A stretch of DNA of 64,000 nucleotides, from positions 1,984,001 through 2,048,000 of the forward strand of contig NZ_CP058907.1 of the NCBI RefSeq assembly GCF_013415845.1, in the 5' to 3' direction. Shown here in pieces: positions 1-9,716 of the stretch. Both the position numbers and the translations under genes were made by a program. How positions within the stretch are numbered: the stretch's first letter is position 1; the number at the start of each line of letters is the position of its first letter. The notes beneath the pieces are model-generated. The model worked only from the letters and a program-made list of their open reading frames with translations. It searched no databases and was not told the origin of the DNA. The stretch comes from Rhodopseudomonas palustris. GTDB taxonomy: Bacteria > Pseudomonadota > Alphaproteobacteria > Rhizobiales > Xanthobacteraceae.

Positions 1-80
1 CGTGTACTGGATCGCTTCGTCGCGGAGCCTGTGCCCGGACGGCGCGCAGCGCAGATCCGGGCGCTCCTCGCAATGACGGG
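1..80. repeat. Truncated copy of a palindromic intergenic repeat (family A)
   Basis: The stretch from TGGATCGCTTCGTCGC (8-23) to GCTCCTCGCAATGACGG (63-79) is one arm of the GTCATTGCGAGG...GAAGCAATCCA type palindrome common between genes in Rhodopseudomonas and Bradyrhizobium. Its middle holds a further stem, GCCCGGA (33-39) pairing with TCCGGGC (56-62). The left part lies outside the window. A better copy is at 9632-9713 and the beginning of another at 63981-64000. Its assignment to this family is from memory. Confidence 0.65.
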
Positions 81-137
81 GCGACTCCACGGACTCGACC
101 ACCGCGAAGCATCTCGAGTCATAAGAAGGAACACAGC

Positions 138-1544
138 ATGTCCGCCAGCTCTCACGTTCAAACGGTGCTTGCCCGCGCCGATGCCGATTTCGACTCCGCG
201 TTGCAGCGGCTGTTCGCACTGTTGCGGATCAAGTCGATCTCGGCCGATCCGGCGTTCGCAGCGGACTGCAAGGCGGCGGCTGAGCATCTTTGCGCCGACA
301 TCGCGTCGATCGGATTTGATGCCGAGGTGAGGCCGACCGCCGGTCATCCGGCGATCGTGGCGAAGGCCAAGAGCAACACCGGCAACCGGCCGCACGCGCT
401 GTTCTATGGCCACTATGACGTGCAGCCGGTCGATCCCTTGGAGCTGTGGCACCGGCCGCCGTTCGAGCCGGTGATCGCGGACCACGCCGACGGCCGCAAG
501 ATCATCGTGGCGCGCGGCGCGCAGGACGACAAAGGCCAGCTCTCGACCTTCATCGAAGCCTGCCGTGCTTGGAAGGACGCGACCGGCGAACTGCCGATCG
601 ATCTGACCATCGTGATCGAGGGCGAAGAAGAAGTCGGTTCGAAGAACTTCGTGCCGTTCCTCGACGCGCACAAGAAGGATCTCGCTGCCGATTTCGCGCT
701 GGTCTGCGACACCGGGATGTGGGACCCGGCGACGCCGGCGATCACCACCTCGCTGCGCGGCCTCGTCTATGAAGAGGTGAAGATCAAGGCGGCGAACCGC
801 GATCTGCATTCCGGCGTGTACGGCGGCGGCGCGCAGAATCCGATCCGGGTGCTGACGCGGATTCTCGGCGGCCTGCACGACGAGCACGGCCGCATCACCA
901 TTCCGGGCTTTTACGACGGCGTGAAAGATCTGCCGCCGGAGATTTTGGCGCAGTGGAAGGGGCTGAACCTGACCGCCGAGAGTTTTCTCGGCCCGATCGG
1001 GTTGTCGATCCCCGCCGGTGAGGACGATCGTCTATTGATCGAGCAGCTGATCTCGCGGCCGACCTGCGATATCAACGGCATCGTCGGCGGTTACACCGGC
1101 GAGGGATCGAAAACGGTGATCGCGGCAGAGGCCTCGGCCAAGGTGTCGTTCCGCATCGTCGAAGGGCAGGACCCGAACAAGATCCGCGATGCGTTCCGCG
1201 CTTATGTCACCGCCCGGCTGCCGGGCGATTGCCGCGCCGAATTCCTCGATCACTCCAACGGGGCAGCGATCGCGCTGCCGTGGGACATGAAGCCGCTCAC
1301 CGCGGCGAGCCGCGCACTGACCGAGGAGTGGGGCAAGGAGGCCGTGCTGATCGGCTCGGGCGCATCGATTCCGATCGTCGCCGATTTCAAGCGCACGCTC
1401 GGCCTCGATAGCGTGCTGATCGGCTTCGGTCTCGACGACGACAACATCCATTCGCCGAACGAGAAGTACAACCTCACCAGCTTCCAGAAGGGCATCCGCT
1501 CGTGGGTGCGGATTCTCGGTGCGCTGGCCGACGCACCGCGTTGA
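138..1544 (+). CDS. M20 family metallopeptidase (dipeptidase)
   Basis: Predicted cytoplasmic, zinc-dependent exopeptidase/deacylase of the ArgE/DapE/ACY1/CPG2 superfamily, probably cleaving dipeptides or N-acyl amino acids; the true substrate is unknown. The 468-residue length is normal for M20 dipeptidases. Expected metal-site motifs are present: HYDVQP near residue 94, GAQDDKG near 130, the EGEEEVGS pair of glutamates near 164, and the C-terminal histidine in NIHSPNE. The dimerisation (lid) domain occupies roughly residues 200-320. The ATG at 138 follows an AAGGA ribosome site at 126-130, which fixes the start. No signal peptide is seen. It stands alone: a repeat precedes it and a 334-base gap separates it from the iron-uptake operon. 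Confidence 0.9.
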   Translation: MSASSHVQTVLARADADFDSALQRLFALLRIKSISADPAFAADCKAAAEHLCADIASIGFDAEVRPTAGHPAIVAKAKSNTGNRPHALFYGHYDVQPVDPLELWHRPPFEPVIADHADGRKIIVARGAQDDKGQLSTFIEACRAWKDATGELPIDLTIVIEGEEEVGSKNFVPFLDAHKKDLAADFALVCDTGMWDPATPAITTSLRGLVYEEVKIKAANRDLHSGVYGGGAQNPIRVLTRILGGLHDEHGRITIPGFYDGVKDLPPEILAQWKGLNLTAESFLGPIGLSIPAGEDDRLLIEQLISRPTCDINGIVGGYTGEGSKTVIAAEASAKVSFRIVEGQDPNKIRDAFRAYVTARLPGDCRAEFLDHSNGAAIALPWDMKPLTAASRALTEEWGKEAVLIGSGASIPIVADFKRTLGLDSVLIGFGLDDDNIHSPNEKYNLTSFQKGIRSWVRILGALADAPR

Positions 1545-1878
1545 AACACCTCCGCGTCAGATCGTCACCTCGCATTGCGCGAGCTTCGCGCTGATCTTCG
1601 ACGAAGCCGCGCAAGCTCGGAATCGTTCTAGATTGAAGTGCGCGGTCGCCTGCGGTGGCGCAACGTGGTCATAGGCGTTGCCTGGCAAGCGATTGCTTCT
1701 CGGCCACGTCGGCGATGACGCGCAGGCCGCGCAAATAGGTCACAGCAGGAACAATAGAGTCGTTCTAAGTTGTTAGTGCGGTGCTCTGATCGACGTATAT
1801 CGATTCTAAACCGTACCTCGTTGCCTCTCCCGTCTGCGTCTCCTACCCCGGCCCCAATTATTGGAATTGGGGCGTTAA
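1545..1878 (+). promoter_or_regulatory. Upstream region of iron-uptake operon with two Irr-box-like sites
   Basis: No gene is seen in this 334-base gap. Two sites share the core TCGTTCTA: CTCGGAA-TCG-TTCTAGA at 1616-1632 and AATAGAG-TCG-TTCTAAG at 1753-1769. From memory, the rhizobial iron control element bound by Irr reads TTTAGAA-NNN-TTCTAAA. The right half of each site fits 6 of 7 bases and the left halves fit less well (4 of 7). The second site lies about 110 bases before the TonB receptor start. A related palindrome occurs before the other TonB receptor (36005-36021). Regulation by Irr is inferred. Confidence 0.45.
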
Positions 1879-4179
1879 GTGAGCAACTTCAAGAACAACA
1901 AGAATCGTCTTTACTTGGGCGTCGCGGCGGGCGTCGTCACGGCCACTGTGGCGAGCCTGAGTGCGTCGCCAGTGCGGGCGCAGGAAGCCGAGCGGCGCGT
2001 GCTGCCGCCGGTCTCGGTCGATGCGCCGCAGCAACGCGCTCGGTCTGCCACGCGCACCGCGCAGCCGCGCGCTACGCCGCAGCGCGCCGCGCGGGTGGCG
2101 CCGCGCCGAGCTGCCGAACCGCCGCCGCCTCCAGCCGCGCCGCCGACCACGATGGGTTCGACCCGCACCATCGGCGCGCCGGCGCCGGCCTATGCGGGCG
2201 GCCAGGTGGCGCAGGGCGGCACGCTCGGCCTGCTCGGCGCGACCAGCGTGATGAACACGCCGTTCTCAACCGTCAACTTCACCTCGCAGCTGATCGAAGA
2301 CCAGCAGGCGCGCACCGCCGCCGACACGCTGATCAACGACTCGTCGGTGCGCACCACGACCAGCAGCAACGGTTTCGACGACACATTCATCATTCGCGGC
2401 TTCCCCGTGAATGCCACCGACGTCGGCCTTAACGGTCTGTACGGGTTGTCGTCGTCGCAGCGCGTTCCGGCCCAGATCATCGAGCGGATCGAGTTGCTCA
2501 AGGGTCCAGGCGCGCTGATCAACGGCATCGCGCCCAGCGGAGCCGTCGGCGGCGGCATCAACATCGTCACCAAGCGTGCTACTGACGAGCCGTTCTCGCG
2601 ACTAACGCCGTTCTTCATGAGCGCGGCGAATTACGGACTGCATCTCGAAACCAGCCAGCGGTTCGGCGCCAACAAAGAGTGGGGCGTTCGTTTCAACGGC
2701 GTTGGTCGTAACGGTGAAGCCTCGATCAGAGACGGAAATTTCCAGTCGGGTCTGGGTGCGGTGGCGATCGACTATCGCGGCGATCGGCTTCGCTGGACGC
2801 TCGATCTGTTCTCGCAAAACGACAACACCGACAACTTCCGCCCGCAGATCAGCCTGCTGCCGACCGCCACTGCGATTCCGGCTCCGCCTGATGCACGCAG
2901 CAATTGGTATCCCGACACGAGGCTGCGCCAGAAGGACAACACGGCCGCGACCGCTTTGGAATACGACCTGACCAACTGGCTGACCGCCTATGCGGGCGTT
3001 GGCTATCGTGATGGCTCGAACTACCAGACCTTCCCGCGCTCGGCGACGGCGGTCGATGCGCTGGGCAATTTCCAGGTTCAGAACACCTATTACGATTCCT
3101 ACAGCAAGACCGTGAGCGGCAATGTCGGCTTCCGGTCGCGGTTCGACACCGGGTTCATCGGCCACAAGCTCAACGTCGCCTATACCGGATTCTTCCAGGA
3201 GGCGGGCAACGCCTACATCCAGGGCGGCACGACCGCGTCCAATATCTACAACCCGGCACCGCTTCCGGCGGTGACACTCGACCGATACTCGCCGCGGCAC
3301 GCCTCCGATAGCACGCTGACCAGCGTCGCGGTGGTCGACACCATGTCGTTCCTGAACGAGTCGGTGCTGCTGACGCTCGGCGGTCGTCATCAGATGGTGA
3401 AGCAGGAGAGCTACGCCACAACCGGCACCAACATCGGCGCGTTGACGTCGACTTACGACGCCAGCGCTACGACACCGCTCGCCGGTATCGTCGTCAAGCC
3501 GTGGACGAACGTGTCGCTGTATGCCAACTACGCCGAGGGTCTCACGCGCGGCACCATCGTCGGCGGCAACTTCTCGAACGCTGGCACGATCCTGGCGCCG
3601 TACAAGTCGAAGCAACAGGAGGCCGGCGTCAAGGTCGACTGGGGCACCATCACTACCACCGCAGCGGTGTTCCAGATCGCCCGTCCCAGCCTGATCACCA
3701 CGGCGGCCAATGCGCAGGCCTACGACGGCGAGCAGCGCAACAGGGGCCTGGAGCTGAACCTCTATGGCCTGATCCTGCCCGGGCTGCGCGGCATGGCGAG
3801 TGCGACGTTCATCAATCCCGAACTCACCAATCCGACCGACCCGACGCAGCGTGGCAATGCCGCGGCAGGCGTGCCTGACAAGGCGTTCTCTGCCGGGCTC
3901 GACTGGGATACGCCGTGGGTCCGCGGACTCGCGCTTAACGGTCGAGTGATCCACACCGGAAGCGCCTATCTCACGACGGCGAACACGCTGAGCTTCCCGG
4001 GCTGGACTCGTCTCGACATCGGCGCGCGCTACACCACGACGGCACTCACCGGCAAGCCGGTCACGTTCCGCGCCAACATCGAGAACGTCACCGGCGAGAC
4101 CTACTGGCTCACCACCGGCACCTACGTCACCGTGGGCGCGCCGCGCACCTATCTGTTGTCCGCGGCGTTCGATTTCTGA
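1879..4179 (+). CDS. TonB-dependent siderophore receptor
   Basis: Outer-membrane gated porin for uptake of an iron chelate, energised by TonB-ExbB-ExbD, which is encoded elsewhere. Residues 1-34 form a signal peptide ending SPVRAQ. An unusual Ala/Arg/Pro-rich linker follows (about 35-110). The plug domain starts near 125 (IEDQQARTAADTLIND, then TFIIRGFPV, IERIELLKGPGAL and GGGINIVTKR), followed by a 22-strand-type barrel that ends in a C-terminal Phe (AAFDF), the usual outer-membrane insertion signal. The length of 766 fits FhuA/FpvA-type receptors. The start is GTG at 1879 with only a weak GGGG ribosome site, so the exact start is less certain. It heads a same-strand group with DUF4198, DUF3649, PepSY and DUF3325 genes, a typical siderophore-uptake set. 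The ligand cannot be told from sequence. Confidence 0.92.
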   Translation: MSNFKNNKNRLYLGVAAGVVTATVASLSASPVRAQEAERRVLPPVSVDAPQQRARSATRTAQPRATPQRAARVAPRRAAEPPPPPAAPPTTMGSTRTIGAPAPAYAGGQVAQGGTLGLLGATSVMNTPFSTVNFTSQLIEDQQARTAADTLINDSSVRTTTSSNGFDDTFIIRGFPVNATDVGLNGLYGLSSSQRVPAQIIERIELLKGPGALINGIAPSGAVGGGINIVTKRATDEPFSRLTPFFMSAANYGLHLETSQRFGANKEWGVRFNGVGRNGEASIRDGNFQSGLGAVAIDYRGDRLRWTLDLFSQNDNTDNFRPQISLLPTATAIPAPPDARSNWYPDTRLRQKDNTAATALEYDLTNWLTAYAGVGYRDGSNYQTFPRSATAVDALGNFQVQNTYYDSYSKTVSGNVGFRSRFDTGFIGHKLNVAYTGFFQEAGNAYIQGGTTASNIYNPAPLPAVTLDRYSPRHASDSTLTSVAVVDTMSFLNESVLLTLGGRHQMVKQESYATTGTNIGALTSTYDASATTPLAGIVVKPWTNVSLYANYAEGLTRGTIVGGNFSNAGTILAPYKSKQQEAGVKVDWGTITTTAAVFQIARPSLITTAANAQAYDGEQRNRGLELNLYGLILPGLRGMASATFINPELTNPTDPTQRGNAAAGVPDKAFSAGLDWDTPWVRGLALNGRVIHTGSAYLTTANTLSFPGWTRLDIGARYTTTALTGKPVTFRANIENVTGETYWLTTGTYVTVGAPRTYLLSAAFDF

Positions 4180-4210
4180 TCGAACGCGCGCAGCGCCCGC
4201 AACGAACTTC

Positions 4211-4234
4211 ATGCCCGGCCTTCGTGCCGGGCAT
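4211..4234 (+). terminator. Intercistronic hairpin after TonB receptor gene
   Basis: A perfect 9-bp stem, ATGCCCGGC (4211-4219) with GCCGGGCAT (4226-4234) and a 6-base loop, lies between the receptor stop and the DUF4198 start. No T-run follows, so it is more likely a partial terminator or mRNA-stabilising stem that raises receptor expression over the downstream genes than a full stop. Confidence 0.5.
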
Positions 4235-4292
4235 CCACGTGTCGGAGGTCGATCGTCCGCCACGCGATCTTCAAACCAACAAGGAGCACGAC

Positions 4293-5027
4293 ATGAACAA
4301 GCTCTCTCTCTCGATCGTTGCGCTGCTCGGCGCCGTCGTGCCAGCGCAGGCGCATCAGATCTGGATCGAGCAGGCGGATGGCCAGGCTTTGGTGCGGTTC
4401 GGCGAGTTCGGCGAAAACCTGCGCGAAGCCTCACCCGGGCTGCTCGACAAATTCGGCAAGGTGACCGGCACGCTGCTGTCGGCCAAGGGTGAGCAGAAGG
4501 CGGAGGCGAGCAAGACCGCGAGCGGGTTCAAGCTGCCGTTCACCGCGGCGGCCGGTGACAGCCTCGTGGCCGAGGACGCGAGCTATCCGCTGTACACCTG
4601 GAAGCAGCAGGATAAGGACGTGCGGAATTGGTTCTATCCGGCGGCGCGGCTGATCACCGGTTTTGCCGAGCAGCAGCCGAAGCTGGTGCTCGACCTGGTG
4701 CCGACCGGGCAGCCCGGCCAGTTCAAGCTGGTGTTCAAGGATCAGCCGAAGCCGAAGACCAAGGTCACGCTGACGACGCAGTCGGGCTGGGCCAAGGAAG
4801 CGCACACCGACGCGCAGGGGCTGGTCAGCTTCGACATGCCGTGGAAGGGCGTCTACGTCGCCGAAGTCAGCCTCAACGACAAGACCGCTGGCGAGCGCAG
4901 CGGCCCCAAGGGGGCGGAGCCCTATGATGCGGTGAGCTACGCCACCACCGTCACTTACGAGAAGGCCGACGGCCTGCCGCCGCTTCCGCCCGCTCCGCGG
5001 GCGACGCCAGCCGCACCGAGCAAATGA
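4293..5027 (+). CDS. DUF4198 domain periplasmic protein (iron-uptake operon)
   Basis: A 244-residue secreted protein with a signal peptide (cleavage near AQAHQIWIE, residues 18-20) and a DUF4198/NikM-like domain, a family often found next to TonB receptors and metal transporters. It probably acts in the periplasm as a metal-handling or transport-associated protein; no catalytic residues are known to me. The ATG at 4293 has a good AAGGAG site at 4281-4286, so an in-frame ATG at 4224 is not favoured. The tail is Pro/Ala-rich (LPPLPPAPRATPAAPSK). Its stop overlaps the next start by four bases (ATGA), which argues for translational coupling. Confidence 0.8.
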   Translation: MNKLSLSIVALLGAVVPAQAHQIWIEQADGQALVRFGEFGENLREASPGLLDKFGKVTGTLLSAKGEQKAEASKTASGFKLPFTAAAGDSLVAEDASYPLYTWKQQDKDVRNWFYPAARLITGFAEQQPKLVLDLVPTGQPGQFKLVFKDQPKPKTKVTLTTQSGWAKEAHTDAQGLVSFDMPWKGVYVAEVSLNDKTAGERSGPKGAEPYDAVSYATTVTYEKADGLPPLPPAPRATPAAPSK

Positions 5028-5305
5028 TCACGCGGGCGCACCGCGCACAGACGATCGGCCCGCTGATCGCGCGCATCGCGGCGGCGGCGGCCGGCGGCTA
5101 CGGAATCGCGGCGCTGCTCAGCGTTGCGGTGCTGGCGCTGCCGATCAGCAAAGCCCAGGCGGTGCTCACCGGTCAACTGGCCAGCTTCGCTGTGTGTGCG
5201 GCCGTGGTGATCTGGGTGTTCGCGGCGCGGAGTGCGCTGAGAGCATGGATCGGCTTGGCCGTCGTCGCCGCGGTGTTGGCGCCGCTGGCATGGTTTGCTT
5301 CCTGA
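5024..5305 (+). CDS. DUF3649 small membrane protein
   Basis: A 93-residue inner-membrane protein with two or three hydrophobic helices (about residues 25-42, 48-66 and 72-90). It matches the size and composition of the DUF3649 family, which sits almost always between a TonB receptor and a PepSY reductase-like protein in iron-uptake operons. The molecular role is unknown. It overlaps the upstream DUF4198 stop by four bases, and the next gene starts 13 bases downstream, so the three are very likely cotranscribed. Confidence 0.75.
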   Translation: MITRAHRAQTIGPLIARIAAAAAGGYGIAALLSVAVLALPISKAQAVLTGQLASFAVCAAVVIWVFAARSALRAWIGLAVVAAVLAPLAWFAS

Positions 5306-5318
5306 TGGGGCGCATCGC

Positions 5319-6941
5319 GTGACCAAGCACGATCGACAATCCGCGAGCCGCGGCATCCGGCAGAGCATGTCGGACCTCCACACCTGGACCGGGCTGCTGC
5401 TCGGCTGGGTGCTGTATGCGATGTTCCTCACCGGCACGGTGTCGTTCTTCAAGGAGGAGCTGTCGCAGTGGATGCGGCCCGAGTTGCCGCGCGTGACGCA
5501 GGCGCTGGACCCGGCCGTGGTGGCGGAGCGCGTCGCCGATGAGATCGGCCGGATCGCGCCCAACGCGACGCAGTGGAGCATCAAGCTCCCCGAGGGGCGC
5601 AGCAACAGCGTCTATGCGTTCTGGCGGCTTCCGATCGCGCAGGATCCGCGCGGCTTCGGAGAAGGGCACTTCGACGCGGTGACCGGCCGTCAGGTCGAGG
5701 CTCGGGGAACACTCGGCGGCGATTTCTTCTACCGCTTCCATTTCCAGTTCTACTACATGTCGCCGTTCTGGGGGCGGCTGCTTGCCGGTCTGGCGGCGAT
5801 GTTCATGCTGATCGCGATCGTCGCCGGCGTGATCACCCACAAGAAGATCTTCACCGACTTCTTCACCTTCCGCTGGAGCAAGGGCCAGCGTTCGTGGCTC
5901 GACGCGCACAACGCATTGTCGGTGTTCGGACTGCCGTTCCACGTGATGATCACCTACACCGGGCTGGTGACACTGATGGCGCTGTATGTGCCGTGGGGGG
6001 AGCGCGCCGCCATCAAGACGCCCGCCGAGCGCCAGCAACTGATGGCGGAGCTCAGTGCTTTCATTCAGCCCGGCAAGCCCGCCGCCGAAGCGGCGCCGCT
6101 CGGGTCGATCGAAACCATGGTGCGGCAGGCTCAGGTTCGGTGGGGTACGCCCGATGTCGGGCGCGTCAACGCGGCCAATCCGGGCAACGCGGCTGCCCGT
6201 ATCGCGGTGACCCGCGGCGATGCCGGACGCGTATCAATGAGTCCGGACTACCTGGAGTTCGACGGCGTCACCGGAAAATTGCTCACCGTGCATGATCATG
6301 TCGGTGCTGCGGCCGAAACCCGCGGCGTGCTCTACGCGCTGCACATCGGGCGGTTCAGCGACCTCGAAACCCGATGGCTTTACTTCATCGTCAGCTTCAT
6401 GGGCACCGCGATGGTCGGTACCGGTCTGGTGATGTGGACAGTGAAGCGACGGCAGAAGCTGCCTGATCCAGAGCGGCCGTATTTCGGATTCCGTCTGGTC
6501 GAGCGGCTCAACATTGCCAGCATCGCCGGGCTGTCGATCGCCATGACGGCGTTCCTGTGGGCCAACCGTCTGTTGCCGACCGCGATGGCGGAGCGGGCGT
6601 TCTGGGAAATCCATGTGTTCTTCATCGTCTGGGGGCTGACCTTGCTCCACGCACTGTTGCGGCCGGCGCGAGCGGCCTGGGTCGAGCAGCTATGGACGGC
6701 CGCTGCGTTGTTGGCGTTGATCCCGGTGCTCAACGCGATGACGACGCTGCGTCCGCTGTGGCACAGCTTCGCTGTCGGGGATTGGGTGTTCGTCGGCACG
6801 GATCTGATGTGCTGGACGCTGGCGCTGCTGCATGCCGTGCTGGCGATCCGCACCGCGCGTCACGGCGCGCGGGTTCGCCCGCCGCGCGGCTCGGCGACAC
6901 GCCACGCGCTCCCAACGATGTCGAGCGAGGCGGCAACATGA
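5319..6941 (+). CDS. PepSY-associated TM helix protein (putative ferric-siderophore reductase)
   Basis: An integral inner-membrane protein of about 540 residues with the PepSY-TM architecture: a first helix after DLHTWTGLLLGW, a periplasmic PepSY-like segment, helices near residues 150-180 and 200-225, a second periplasmic stretch, and four C-terminal helices. Conserved histidines (LHTWTG, YRFHFQFYY, LDAHNALSVFGLPFHVM, ALHIGRF) are of the type that could bind heme. Family members are linked to periplasmic reduction and release of iron from siderophores. I chose GTG 5319 (GGGGCG upstream) over the in-frame TTG at 5295. The stop overlaps the next ATG (ATGA). Confidence 0.82.
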   Translation: MTKHDRQSASRGIRQSMSDLHTWTGLLLGWVLYAMFLTGTVSFFKEELSQWMRPELPRVTQALDPAVVAERVADEIGRIAPNATQWSIKLPEGRSNSVYAFWRLPIAQDPRGFGEGHFDAVTGRQVEARGTLGGDFFYRFHFQFYYMSPFWGRLLAGLAAMFMLIAIVAGVITHKKIFTDFFTFRWSKGQRSWLDAHNALSVFGLPFHVMITYTGLVTLMALYVPWGERAAIKTPAERQQLMAELSAFIQPGKPAAEAAPLGSIETMVRQAQVRWGTPDVGRVNAANPGNAAARIAVTRGDAGRVSMSPDYLEFDGVTGKLLTVHDHVGAAAETRGVLYALHIGRFSDLETRWLYFIVSFMGTAMVGTGLVMWTVKRRQKLPDPERPYFGFRLVERLNIASIAGLSIAMTAFLWANRLLPTAMAERAFWEIHVFFIVWGLTLLHALLRPARAAWVEQLWTAAALLALIPVLNAMTTLRPLWHSFAVGDWVFVGTDLMCWTLALLHAVLAIRTARHGARVRPPRGSATRHALPTMSSEAAT

Positions 6942-7225
6942 GCCACGCGCTCGCTCAAGCCCTTTGTCTGGTGGGCTTCACTGCGCTCGCATTCGCTATG
7001 CGCCGCCCGCAGCACGAGATCCTGCGTCGCTCGCTGCGGCGGCCCGTCGTGCTCGTCCTGCGCGCGATCGGCGCTTGCTTGCTGGCGATCGCGCTTGCCG
7101 TGCTGGTTGCCGTATCCGGCTGGGGCTTCGGTCTGGTCAAATTCAGCGGCCATACCACGCTGGCGGCTGCGCTGGTGTACTGCGCGCTGATCGGTTACGG
7201 CCGCCGGGCCGGATTGCGTCAATGA
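6938..7225 (+). CDS. DUF3325 small membrane protein
   Basis: A 95-residue protein with three hydrophobic helices (about residues 4-20, 38-62 and 66-86), matching DUF3325, which closes many TonB/PepSY iron-uptake operons. Its ATG overlaps the stop of the PepSY gene (ATGA at 6938-6941), so it is the last gene of this operon. Function is unknown; a helper of the PepSY membrane protein is the natural guess. Confidence 0.75.
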   Translation: MSHALAQALCLVGFTALAFAMRRPQHEILRRSLRRPVVLVLRAIGACLLAIALAVLVAVSGWGFGLVKFSGHTTLAAALVYCALIGYGRRAGLRQ

Positions 7226-7263
7226 GCCTGCCACGCCGCGCCGTCCGCTCAGGGCAACCGCGC

Positions 7264-9260
7264 TCAGGCCGAACGCACCGAGCCGAGGAAATTGGCGACT
7301 TCCCGCCGCAGCACGTTGCTGTCGTTCGCCAGCGACTGCGCCGCAGCGAACACGTCGCGCGAGGCGCTTTCGACATGTTCGGCGCCGCGCTGCACCCGCT
7401 CGATGCTGGTCCCGACATGGACCGTCTCGCTCGCGGCCTTCGCCACGTGGTCCGACATGGTCCGCGTCTCGAGGCCCTGCTTCTCGATCGCGGCCGAAAT
7501 TGTCGCAATTGTTTCGGAGACGCGTTCGATCAGGCCGACGATCTCGTCGATCGAGCTTGCCGACGAACGGGTCGCCTGCTGGATATCCGCGACCTGCCTC
7601 TGAATGTCGTGCGTCGCTTTGGCGGTCTGCTCGGCAAGGGCTTTGACTTCGAAGGCGACCACGGCGAAACCGCGCCCCGCGTCGCCGGCCCGTGCGGCTT
7701 CGATGGTGGCGTTCAGGGCGAGCAGGTTGGTCTGCCGGGCGATGGTCTGGATCATCCCGACGATGTCGCCGATGCGATCGCCAGCGCGTGCGAGCTGCAG
7801 CACGTGCTCGCTGGTCTGCCGGGTCTGCTGCACGGCTGCGGCCGTCATCGTTGTCGACTCCTCGATCCGCCGGCCGATGTCGTCGACCGAAGCGAGTAGT
7901 TGCTCGGCCGACGCCGCAACCGTGCCCACACAGGCGCTCACCTCGGACGAGACCGAAGCGGTGGCGATCGTGAGCTGGCGCGACGTCTCGGCGGTGTGGG
8001 TCAGCGAGCCCGCCGACGACTCAAGCGAGCTCGACGCCAGAAACACCGTTTCAATCACCTTGCCGATCGCGACCTCGAAGCCGTCGGCCAGCTTGTGCAT
8101 GTCGGCCCTGCGGTGCTCGGCCTCGATCTGCTGCTGCGCGATCTTGGCTTCGGCCTCTTCGCGCGCCGCGCGCTGCGACGCTGCCTTAAAGGCTTCGACA
8201 GCGCGCGCCATCTCGCCAATCTCGTCGGCCGCTCCAGCCCGGGCAGTACCGTCTCGAAATCCCCAGCGGCGAGCCGCTGCATTGCCGCGGTGGTCCGCGT
8301 CACCGAGCCGGCGATGCGTTGTCCGACCAGGAGAGCGAGTGCTGCCACGCCCAAGGTGACGCCGCCGATGATCCAGTTGAGCAGATTTCGGACCTGAGCC
8401 GCGCTTGCCTGCGAGGCCCGATAGCGCGCCTCGGCACTCGTTATCAGCGCGTCCAGCGTCGGCCGGTTGCGGGCAAACACCGAACCGAAGTCTTCAATCT
8501 CTTCGTTCAGACTCTGTTGGCTGACCATGAAGGCAAGGAAGCTCGACTTGTAGCCGCCGATGAGAGCCGTCAGCTCCTTCTCCTGGTCGGCGGCAAGATC
8601 GCTCTTGGCCAACGCGCCGGCGAAATCGGAGGCGCGTTCGATCAGATCGTCGCCATCCTTCTCGCGGCCCTTCAGGATGAAATCCTTCTCCAGGCGCCGC
8701 ATCGTCAGCATCAGCACCGACAGGCGGGGATCTTCGATCTCGGCCAGCTTTGCTTCGAGCCGCCTGGTCGCGTCGCGCAGTTTGCCCTGCAATCCGTCGT
8801 GCTCGGTGAGGCCGATCACGCGTTTGGCTGACAGCAGGTTCTGGAAACGTGTGAGATACAGATTTAAGCCGGTCAGCAGTGCGGTCGATTGCTTCGCCGC
8901 CTTGTCGCTTTCCGGTTGGCCGAGGCGCAGCTCGATGTCCTGAAGCCGGCGCTTAGCTGCGGTCGCGACGGCCTCGTGCTTTGCGATCAGCTTGTCGTTC
9001 GACGTGCGCAGGAATTCGTTGGCGATCAATCCCGCCTGCAGATAGTCGGCCGATAGCTGCACGACATCGAAGCGCAGTGCGACGCTGGCTTCCGATCTTC
9101 GGTCGGCATCGGCTGCCTCTCGCAGCCCGAGCAGGCAGGCGGAGCCGACCAGGGCAACGCCGATCAAACCCAGCATTGCGATTTTCAAGCGGAGGCCGAT
9201 CTTGATGCGGTTGAAGGAAGATCGCAGGGCATGTTTCGAAGCGGAGTACAACTGACGCAT
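7264..9260 (-). pseudogene. Methyl-accepting chemotaxis protein, frameshifted in the HAMP region
   Basis: Both halves of a membrane chemoreceptor are present in different frames. The upstream half (9260 down to about 8230) has a TM helix (IAMLGLIGVALVGSACLL), a long helical periplasmic sensor, a second TM helix ([20 protein letters not shown]) and the start of HAMP. The downstream half (8211 to 7264) continues from [14 protein letters not shown] into the signalling domain with the hairpin tip ([30 protein letters not shown]). Restoring one G at the GGCC around 8226-8231 would join GLER to ADEIGEMA, the normal HAMP end. Either the gene is inactivated or the base was lost in sequencing. ATG 9260 is the likely start; a GTG at 9338 is less likely. 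Confidence 0.85.
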
Positions 9261-9528
9261 CGGGAGACCGAGGTTGGTGACGGTTTTGCGAAGGTTATTT
9301 GTTCGCGAGTCGCCACCGATTAGTTGGCGGCGGCGCACCCATGGACCTCAGAGACCAACATTCGGTAAATCTACGAGGTGGAATTGTCGGAAGCAGAGAT
9401 ATCTTTCGTGGAGCGATTACTTGCGCGCGCGTCGCGGCCTTCATGAACGCGATAGTGGTGATGAAAAGTGCGGCATAATAATTACGTCACAAATCGATGT
9501 CGGGGCCGACGGCTGTGTGCCCACGCAA

Positions 9529-9556
9529 AAACGCCGCCCGGAATTGGGCGGCGTTT
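9529..9556. terminator. Strong inverted-repeat terminator
   Basis: A perfect 11-bp stem, AAACGCCGCCC (9529-9539) and GGGCGGCGTTT (9546-9556), with a 6-base loop, preceded by A-rich and followed by T-rich sequence. No gene ends near it on the plus strand. It may terminate minus-strand transcription from beyond the aldolase, or serve an unannotated transcript in the 9261-9716 gap. The rest of that 456-base gap shows only the repeat at 9632-9713. Confidence 0.6.
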
Positions 9557-9631
9557 GAATTCCAATAGCGTAGAGGGTGATGCGAAGAAGATAGCATGAC
9601 GGAGGCCGATTTCAACCTCCGCCGATCACAG

Positions 9632-9713
9632 CGTCATTGCGATGAGCGAAGCCGACGAAGCAATCCACTTGGTGTGCTAGTGTCTGCATTGCTTCGCTGC
9701 GCTCGCAATGACG
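9632..9713. repeat. Palindromic intergenic repeat, family A
   Basis: The arms CGTCATTGCGA (9632-9642) and TCGCAATGACG (9703-9713) are perfect inverted copies, with imperfectly paired GAAGCAATCC/CATTGCTTC inside. It lies just after the class II aldolase gene (minus strand) and may help end or protect that transcript. Related pieces sit at both ends of the window. Confidence 0.75.
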
Positions 9714-9716
9714 GCT

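Noticed and set aside
2602..4434. 610-codon minus-strand reading frame opposite the TonB receptor
   Set aside because: It is a shadow of the receptor's codon bias in GC-rich DNA: Arg/Ala/Gly-rich, no family motif, no ribosome site, and the plus-strand protein is clearly real.
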